Below, piece by piece: positions 6,201 to 8,322 of a stretch of 8,322 nucleotides of DNA. The stretch's first letter is position 1. Each line of letters opens with the position of its first letter. The stretch comes from Roseateles_B flavus (lineage in GTDB: Bacteria > Pseudomonadota > Gammaproteobacteria > Burkholderiales > Burkholderiaceae_C), in the NCBI RefSeq assembly GCF_039872765.1, contig NZ_JBDPZC010000028.1, forward strand, positions 1 through 8,322, written 5' to 3'. The notes below the pieces were generated by a model. The model ran no database searches. It saw only the letters and a list, made by a program, of their open reading frames with translations, and was not told where the DNA came from. A program made the translations under genes and the position numbers.

Positions 6201-8322
6201 GGACCACCAGGTGAAGATCCGGGGTTTCCGGATCGAGCTGGGTGAGATCGAAGCGGCACTGGCGGCCTGCGAGGGCGTGCGCGAGGCCGTGGTGCTGGCC
6301 CGCGAGGTGGCGGGCGACAAGAAGCTGGTGGCCTACCTCACCGGCGAGGCCAGCAAGACCGACGGGGCCACGCTGCGCGAGAAGCTGGCACGTCAGCTGC
6401 CGGACTACATGGTGCCCTCGGCCTTCGTGGCCCTGGAGGCGCTGCCGCTGACGCCCAACGGCAAGCTGGACCGCAAGGCGCTGCCGGAGCCCGAACTGGG
6501 CGCGCAAGGCCGCGAGTATGTGGCGCCGCGCAACGAGGTGGAAGCACAGCTGTGCGAGATCTGGCAGGAGGTGCTGGGCGTGGCGCAGGTGGGGGTGACG
6601 GACCACTTCTTCGAGCTGGGCGGGCATTCGCTGCTGGCGATGCAGCTGAGCTCGCGGGCGCATGAGCGCGGCCTGGCGCTGACCATCCGCCAGGTCTTCG
6701 CAACCCCGACGGTGCAGGGCCTGGCCGCGGCATTGGCCCAGGCTGAGCCGGCGGCGCCGGACTTCGTGGTGCCACCCAACGCCATCCCGGCGGACTGCGC
6801 GCACATCACACCGGAGATGCTGCCCCTGGCCACGCTGAGCCAGGAGGAGATCGACGCGATCGCGGCACAGGTGCCGGGCGGCATGGCCAACATCCAGGAC
6901 ATCTACCCGCTGGCGCCACTGCAGGAAGGCATCCTCTTCCATCACCTGGCCTCGGGTGAGGGCGGCGATCCCTATGTGATGGCCATGCTGTGGTCCTGCG
7001 AGAGCGAGGCCACGCTGGCGTCGTTCCTGGACGCGCTGCGCTTCATGCTGCAGCGGCACGACGTGCTGCGCACGGCGGTGCAGTGGAAGCAACTGCAGCA
7101 GCCCATGCAGGTGGTGCTGCGCCAGGTCGAGCTGCAGGTGGAGGCCCTGTCCTTCGAGACGCAGGAGCAGGCACTGACGCAGATGCAGGCGCTGTGCGCG
7201 CCCGAGCTGCAGCGCATCGAGCTGGACCGGGCGCCGCTGATGCGGGTGCGCTTGGGCCGCGTGGCCCAGGCGCAAGCGTGCTACCTGCTGCTGCAGTTCC
7301 ACCACCTGGCCGGTGACCACGTGGCGATGGAGATCATCGAGCGCGAGGCAGCGGTGTTCGCGTCAGGGCAGGCCCATCTGCTGCCGGCGTCCATGCCCTA
7401 CCGGGAGTTCGTGGCGCGCTCGCTGCAGCAGCGAGATCGCAGCGACGCCCAGGCGCACTTCCGCGCCGAGCTGGCGGACGTGACCGAGCCCACGCTGCCC
7501 TTCGGCCTGGCCGATGTGCAGGGCGACGGCGCCGGCGTGGACGACAGCCGCCTGATGCTGGAGCCGTCGCTGTTGCGGCGCATCAGGCAGCAGGTGCGCG
7601 CGCGCGGTTTGAGCGCGGCGGTGCTGTTCCATGCGGCCTGGGCCCAGGTGGTCTCGGCCTGCGCGGGGCGCAGCGACGTCGTGTTCGGCACGGTGCTGAC
7701 GGGCCGTGCACAGGAGGGCGCGCAGTCCGCGCAGATGCTGGGCATGTTCATCAACACGCTGCCGCTGCGGCTGCAGCTGCAGGGGATGGATGCGGAGACG
7801 CTGCTGCGCGAGACCGGCCGCAAGCTGAGCGAGCTGATGGACTTCGAGCAGACGCCGCTGGCGCTGGCTCAGCGCTGCAGCGGGGTGGCTAATGGGGTCA
7901 GCCTGTTCAGCGCGCTGATGAACTACCGCCACAGCGAGATGGTGGACGAAGCGCTGCAGCGGGATCTGGGCATGCACATGATCACCGGCCAGGAGCGCAC
8001 CAACTACCCCTTCGCGCTGAACGTGGACGACTTCGGCGAGGCCGGCCTGGAGCTCAATGCCCAGGTGCGCTCGCCCGTGAGCGCCCAGCGCGTGCTGGGC
8101 TATATGCAGGCGGCGCTGGAAAGCCTGGTGCAAGCGCTGGAGACGCGAAGCCCAGTGGCAGTGCAGGCCGCCAGCGTGCTGCCGGCGCAGGAGCAGGCCC
8201 AGCTGCAAGGCTTCAACGCCACGACGCGGGCCTTCCCGCAGCACGTGCGCATCCACGAGCTCTTCGAGGCCCAGGCACAGCAGGCCCCGCAGGCGCTGGC
8301 GCTGAGCTTCGAAGGCCGCAGC
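1..8322 (+). CDS. Multimodular non-ribosomal peptide synthetase, internal fragment (partial at both ends)
   Basis: Frame +1 reads through the entire window (2774 residues) without a stop. It encodes a type I NRPS, a cytoplasmic assembly line that activates amino acids as aminoacyl-adenylates, loads them on phosphopantetheinyl carriers and condenses them. Domain order is T1-[C1-A1-T2]-[C2-A2-T3]-[C3-A3...]. All core motifs are visible: three GGHS carrier sites (S50, S1123, S2210), three HHxxxD condensation sites (H274/H275, H1347/H1348, H2434/H2435), and two full adenylation domains with A3, A5, A7, A8 and A10 motifs. Carrier-to-carrier spacing is 1073 and 1087 residues, normal for C-A-T modules without extra domains. 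The first residues (LPEPELG) directly follow an A10 motif in the two internal copies, so the window opens just after an upstream A domain. Neither initiation nor termination (TE) is present. The exact product and gene name cannot be told from this fragment. Confidence 0.98.
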   Translation, partial: MPEPELGGQAREYVAPRNEVEAQLCEIWQEVLGVERVGVMDHFFELGGHSLLAMQLSARLRAQGLELSIRQVFATPTVAGMALAMQAPSLTEGQGTVVPPNRIPADCERITPDMLPLVALSQDDIQSIVERVPGGTANVQDIYPLAPLQEGILFHHLMAQGHDAYVTPMLFRLESEALLNAALAATQQVVDRHDVLRTLVLWERLPKPVQVVCRRVELKLDYIETDPSRSAREQMLELCAPERQWLDLGQAPLLRLRAAREASTGAVYLLAQMHHLIDDATSLQLLMDEITAVMSGRQAEGAAGAYRDFVAYALSQAERAESDAFFRAMLSDVDTPTLPFGLADVHGDGSAVREARLALDDATAVTLRQSARELGISPAAIFHAAWALVIGACTGQPDVVFGTVVLGRFQGGSEAARTLGMFINTLPLRVRLDGVDALQLVQQVNRSIFELLAHEQVPLTRAQRHSGLSADTPLFSTTINYRRVGAVDAQGLPGVETFGGQERTNYPLNFAVNDAETAYELEVQGSAVLNVEAVLRYADTAVRALLQALQARSPLPVAAVSVLPAQEQALLQGFNATTRTFPHEARIHELFEAHAQQAPQALALSFEGRSLSYRELDEQANRVAQYLVHTCGVQRNELVGLCMERSLEMVVGLLGILKAGAAYVPLDPSYPAQRLAHMVKDSGARKVLMQQRLLGQVPVEEAQAVCLDAPQVQAQLASCAAVRPEVVGANAQDLAYVIYTSGSTGLPKASMVAHAGLCNLALAQGQSLRVAQGSRVLQFASLSFDGATWEWSLALANGAQLVLLHPDDVRSPQRLGTLVREQGVTHAALPPALLPQLAETDWAGVHTLVVAGEACPLPLARKWAKGRCLVNSYGPSEATVCATEAFFDADDEVLTIGRPIANVKVYVLSRSGSLAPLGVAGELCIAGVGLARGYLNRDELTQEKFVPNPFHDEGDPGSSARMYRTGDLARWREDGVLEFLGRLDHQVKIRGFRIELGEVEAALAACEGVREAVVLARELRGDKKLVAYFTGEADAETLREALSQGLPDYMVPSAFMALEALPLTPNGKLDRKALPEPELGAQGREYVAPRNEIEAQLCELWQEVLGVAQVGVTDHFFELGGHSLLAMQLSSRAHERGLALTIRQVFTTPTVQGLAAALTEAVPSEPDFVVPPNAIPADCEHITPEMLPLATLNQEEIDAIAAQVPGGMANIQDIYPLAPLQEGILFHHLATGDGADPYVMAMLWSCDSEATVRSFLEALRFMLQRHDVLRTAVQWKSLQQPMQVVLRRTELKVQELSFETQAQALAQMQALCAPELQRIDLSEAPLLRVSVGRAGDAPTCYLLLQFHHLIGDHVAMEIIEREAAVYAAGQAQLLPAPMPYRAFVARALQQRERSDAQAHFRAELADVTEPTLPFGLADVQGDGAGVDERSQKLDATLAQRLRRQARERGVSAAVLFHAAWALVVSACAGRSDVVFGTVLTGRSQDGAQAAQMLGMFINTLPLRLQLQGQDAEALVRQTARKLHELMDFEQTPLALAQRCSGVANGVSLFSALLNYRHSEAMDEAAQRELGMRMIAGQERTNYPFALSVDDFGDAGFELNMQTCAPVSAQRVLGYLQAALQALTQALEDRSATAVASLSIVPADERRQLMSWSQPPSAGWNPVRVHELFEAQALRTPDAPAVVCEGRSLSYAALNEQANRLAHHLREQYQVGPNRRVGLFIDRSLEMMVGVLGILKAGGAYVPLDPNYPEDRLAHMVQDSAIEQVLTRQSLRAVMPAGISQVICLDDAGLQDALKAQATHNPVVEAADVSDLVYVIYTSGSTGKPKGVMVPHRGVSNLVQDLIERYALSPQDRVLQFAPVSFDMSVEEIFTALACGAALVVRNDQWIASARSFWQHCVDHGVTVLNLPTPFWAELAHEVQVPVPSQIRHISIGGDMVTEAGLRDWFAREGTLPRLMNAYGPTECSVNATMAVLERGSPVSIGRPIANTSALVLDERGGLVPVGVPGELYLGGIGLAEGYLNRADLTAERFVVNPYFDASRSCSSALLYKTGDLVRWSQDGRLEFLGRLDHQVKIRGFRIELGEIEAALAACEGVREAVVLAREVAGDKKLVAYLTGEASKTDGATLREKLARQLPDYMVPSAFVALEALPLTPNGKLDRKALPEPELGAQGREYVAPRNEVEAQLCEIWQEVLGVAQVGVTDHFFELGGHSLLAMQLSSRAHERGLALTIRQVFATPTVQGLAAALAQAEPAAPDFVVPPNAIPADCAHITPEMLPLATLSQEEIDAIAAQVPGGMANIQDIYPLAPLQEGILFHHLASGEGGDPYVMAMLWSCESEATLASFLDALRFMLQRHDVLRTAVQWKQLQQPMQVVLRQVELQVEALSFETQEQALTQMQALCAPELQRIELDRAPLMRVRLGRVAQAQACYLLLQFHHLAGDHVAMEIIEREAAVFASGQAHLLPASMPYREFVARSLQQRDRSDAQAHFRAELADVTEPTLPFGLADVQGDGAGVDDSRLMLEPSLLRRIRQQVRARGLSAAVLFHAAWAQVVSACAGRSDVVFGTVLTGRAQEGAQSAQMLGMFINTLPLRLQLQGMDAETLLRETGRKLSELMDFEQTPLALAQRCSGVANGVSLFSALMNYRHSEMVDEALQRDLGMHMITGQERTNYPFALNVDDFGEAGLELNAQVRSPVSAQRVLGYMQAALESLVQALETRSPVAVQAASVLPAQEQAQLQGFNATTRAFPQHVRIHELFEAQAQQAPQALALSFEGRS
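289..1680 (+). other. C1: condensation domain, probably dual epimerization/condensation (E/C)
   Basis: Joins the upstream peptide on T1 to the amino acid loaded by A1 on T2. It begins with a ~45-residue extension (VVPPNRIPADCERITPDMLP..., residues 97-140), then DIYPLAPLQEGILFHHL (residues 141-157) with an extra His pair H155/H156, then the active-site motif HHLIDDA (H274-A280; H275 is the presumed catalytic His and D279 the structural Asp). The later motif GMFINTLPLR is at residues ~420-429. The extension plus the upstream second His motif is the known signature of dual E/C domains from lipopeptide NRPSs (family knowledge); the published HH[I/L]xxxxGD pattern is approximate here (HHLMAQGHD). 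If correct, C1 inverts the residue on T1 from L to D before condensation. The body of C1 is clearly diverged from C2 and C3. The seventh position of HHxxxDG is Ala, which is tolerated in the family. Confidence 0.85.
1681..1830 (+). repeat. C1-A1 junction repeat, copy 1
   Basis: The end of C1 and the lead of A1 (SVLPAQEQALLQGFNATTR through SFEGRS) recur at 8173-8322 with a constant 6492-base offset and no gap. The corresponding C2-A2 junction (SIVPADERRQLMSWSQPP...) is clearly different, so the similarity skips the middle module. Confidence 0.85.
1741..3219 (+). other. A1: adenylation domain, aromatic-like pocket code DGWAVASVCK
   Basis: Activates the amino acid of the first complete module using ATP and loads it on T2. 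Visible motifs: LSYRELDEQAN (A1, residues ~606), LKAGAAYVPLDP (A2), YTSGSTGLPKAS (A3, ~739-750), NSYGPSE (A5, 871-877), GELCIAGVGLARGY (A6), YRTGDLARW (A7), GRLDHQVKIRGFRIELGEVE (A8, 981-1000), LPDYMVP (A9) and NGKLDRKAL (A10, with K1068 the catalytic Lys). Aligned to the GrsA pocket, the ten code residues are D785, G786, W789, A828, V849, A851, S872, V880, C881, K1068. D, W, the second A, C and K match the classic Phe code (DAWTIAAICK) at the corresponding positions, so an aromatic or other bulky hydrophobic substrate is favoured, but the code is not one I can match exactly. Oddity: the P-loop-like A3 motif has PKAS where PKGV is usual. The C-terminal subdomain is nearly the same as in A2, the core is not. 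Confidence 0.93.
2929..4870 (+). repeat. Long direct repeat, copy 1 (A8-A10 of A1, T2, most of C2)
   Basis: This stretch is repeated at 6181-8131. From 3220 onward the offset is a constant 3261 bases at every landmark checked (carrier serine, IYPLAPLQEG, active-site HH, GMFIN, TNYPF, end of C2), so there is no net indel over about 1.65 kb. Before that the offset is 3252, reflecting a short in-frame insertion in A2 near 6346-6366. Differences are scattered single bases, many silent. This is an in-gene module duplication with a sharp start at motif A8, where the two A domains change from dissimilar to nearly the same. Confidence 0.85.
3220..3504 (+). other. T2: peptidyl carrier domain of the first complete module
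   Basis: Residues ~1082-1160. The phosphopantetheine serine is S1123 (bases 3367-3369) in FFELGGHSLLAMQL. It receives the aminoacyl group from A1, acts as acceptor for C1 and then as donor for C2. Helix 1 is EAQLCELWQEVLGVAQ. It is almost the same as T3 at both protein and DNA level: bases 3340-3407 are identical to 6601-6668, with one mismatch over about 99 bases. The GGHS motif again fits a carrier feeding an E/C-type condensation domain. Confidence 0.96.
3505..4920 (+). other. C2: condensation domain, probably dual epimerization/condensation (E/C)
   Basis: Condenses the growing chain on T2 with the residue loaded on T3 by A2. It starts with the extension VVPPNAIPADCEHITPEMLP (from residue 1169), followed by IQDIYPLAPLQEGILFHHL with the extra His pair H1227/H1228 and a nearby ADPYV. 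The active site is HHLIGDH (H1347/H1348, D1352), followed by VAMEIIE. Later markers are GMFINTLPLR and LFSALLNYRHS (~1548-1558), which I associate with E/C domains of proteobacterial lipopeptide synthetases. As an E/C domain it would epimerize the A1-derived residue. C2 is collinear with C3 with no insertion or deletion from its start to about residue 1624, so the two are recent duplicates or have been homogenised by gene conversion. Its last part and linker (PADERRQLMSWSQPPSAGWN) differ from those of C1 and C3. Confidence 0.88.
4978..6480 (+). other. A2: adenylation domain, ornithine/hydroxyornithine-like pocket code DMENSGAVNK
   Basis: Activates the amino acid of the second complete module. 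Motifs: LSYAALNEQANRL (A1), LKAGGAYVPLDP (A2), YTSGSTGKPKGVMV (A3, canonical, ~1816-1829), NAYGPTE (A5, 1956-1962), GELYLGGIGLAEGY (A6), YKTGDLVRW (A7), GRLDHQVKIRGFRIELGEIE (A8), LPDYMVP (A9), NGKLDRKAL (A10, K2155 catalytic). The pocket residues are D1862, M1863, E1866, N1905, S1930, G1932, A1957, V1965, N1966, K2155. Seven of ten match the code DMENLGLINK, which I recall for delta-N-hydroxyornithine/ornithine-type domains of siderophore NRPSs; the acidic E1866 in the pocket supports a basic side chain. The three mismatches leave ornithine, hydroxyornithine, lysine or another basic residue open. The core region (about 5070-6180) is unlike A1, with FDMSVEEIF instead of FDGATWEW, while the A8-A10 subdomain is nearly the same apart from a short insertion (SKTDGAT). 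Confidence 0.93.
6181..8131 (+). repeat. Long direct repeat, copy 2 (A8-A10 of A2, T3, most of C3)
   Basis: Partner of the repeat at 2929-4870. It starts at the codons for LEFLGRLDHQVKIRGFRIELGE, which occur in both copies, and runs to the helix VLGYMQAALE near the end of C3 (VLGYLQAALQ in C2). The two copies differ by scattered substitutions and one short in-frame length change. After about 8131 similarity to copy 1 is lost. Confidence 0.85.
6481..6765 (+). other. T3: peptidyl carrier domain of the second complete module
   Basis: Residues ~2175-2245. The phosphopantetheine serine is S2210 (bases 6628-6630) in FFELGGHSLLAMQL. It carries the A2-selected residue and feeds C3. It is nearly indistinguishable from T2 (SSRAHERGLALTIRQVF in both), differing mainly by F-A-T-P-T versus F-T-T-P-T and in the short Ala/Pro-rich linker that follows (AQAEPAAPD versus TEAVPSEPD). 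Confidence 0.96.
6766..8172 (+). other. C3: condensation domain, probably dual epimerization/condensation (E/C)
   Basis: Condenses the chain on T3 with the residue of the next module (A3, cut off). It has the same plan as C2: extension VVPPNAIPADCAHITPEMLP (from residue 2256), IYPLAPLQEGILFHHL with extra His pair H2314/H2315, then GGDPYV, which gives the clearest match to the E/C signature (HHLASGEGGD, one residue longer than the published spacing). The active site is HHLAGDH (H2434/H2435, D2439); C2 has HHLIGDH. GMFINTLPLR and LFSALMNYRHS follow. If it is a working E/C domain, the A2-derived (basic) residue is incorporated as D. The last ~20 residues stop resembling C2 and instead resemble the end of C1. 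Confidence 0.88.
8173..8322 (+). repeat. C3-A3 junction repeat, copy 2
   Basis: Matches 1681-1830 almost throughout, and the match runs up to the window edge, so the repeat probably continues into A3 beyond the window. The protein differences are few (for example TRAFPQHVR versus TRTFPHEAR). Confidence 0.85.
8233..8322 (+). other. A3: first ~30 residues of the next adenylation domain (cut by window end)
   Basis: After C3 the sequence reads IHELFEAQAQQAPQALALSF and then EGRS, the standard N-terminal lead of an A domain just before the A1 motif. Both A1 and A2 have the same start (IHELFEAHAQQAPQ and VHELFEAQALRTPD). No pocket residue is included, so substrate cannot be predicted. The lead is much closer to that of A1 than to that of A2, which hints that A3 may also be an A1-type domain, but that is only an inference from ~30 residues. 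Confidence 0.9.

Noticed and set aside
2119..7320. 1733-residue open frame on the minus strand
   Set aside because: It is the exact antisense register of the NRPS codons; low-complexity Gln/His/Arg/Leu-rich translation, GTG start without context, and its repeats mirror the NRPS modules. A real protein is encoded on the plus strand throughout.
7363..8256. 297-residue minus-strand open frame
   Set aside because: Same antisense register as the larger one, separated from it by a single TCA serine codon of the NRPS; no recognisable domain.
1..8322. Stand-alone epimerization, methyltransferase, oxidase or thioesterase domain
   Set aside because: Carrier-to-carrier spacing (1073 and 1087 residues) leaves no room for extra domains, A8-A9 spacing is normal, and each carrier is followed directly by a C domain.
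1..8322. Frameshift or broken module
   Set aside because: Frame +1 was followed through all lines; every core motif appears in the same frame and no stop codon was met.
1..8322. Promoter, terminator, RNA gene, CRISPR array or insertion sequence
   Set aside because: There is no non-coding stretch in the window. The long repeats are NRPS module duplications, not short spaced repeats, and no inverted-repeat-bounded element or transposase was seen.

Overview
The whole window lies inside one giant gene. Reading frame +1 is open from base 1 to base 8322 (2774 codons) with no stop, no plausible start and no intergenic gap. It encodes an internal slice of a multimodular non-ribosomal peptide synthetase (NRPS), and both ends of the gene lie outside the window. 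Very high GC by eye, strong preference for G/C at third codon positions, near absence of TTA/CTA/TCA codons, and the style of the condensation domains point to a GC-rich proteobacterium. A betaproteobacterium (Burkholderiales) or a similar lipopeptide/siderophore producer is my best guess, but the genus cannot be set from this slice.

Layout, 5' to 3': the carrier protein (T1) of an unseen upstream module; C1-A1-T2, a complete module (about 1-3.5 kb); C2-A2-T3, a second complete module (about 3.5-6.8 kb); then C3 and the first ~30 residues of A3, cut by the window edge. There is no free-standing epimerase, methyltransferase, thioesterase, promoter or terminator. All three C domains follow a GGHS-type carrier, carry a conserved N-terminal extension, and have a second His-His pair near the N-terminus. 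These are features of dual epimerization/condensation (E/C) domains, so the residues loaded by the unseen upstream module, by A1 and by A2 are all predicted to be D-configured in the product.

The binding-pocket residues read DGWAVASVCK for A1 (related to aromatic, Phe-type codes) and DMENSGAVNK for A2 (closest to the hydroxyornithine-type code DMENLGLINK that I recall). The predicted local product is therefore X(D)-aromatic(D)-Orn-like/basic(D)-..., with X and the residue of A3 unknown.

The second layer of structure is evolutionary. From the last part of A1 through T2 and C2, the sequence is repeated almost without gaps from the last part of A2 through T3 and C3 (constant 3261-base offset over at least 1.65 kb), while the substrate-binding cores of A1 and A2 have diverged. 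At the far end of C3 the similarity switches from C2/A2 to C1/A1. This mosaic suggests module duplication plus exchange of adenylation cores, and it makes the locus prone to misassembly.
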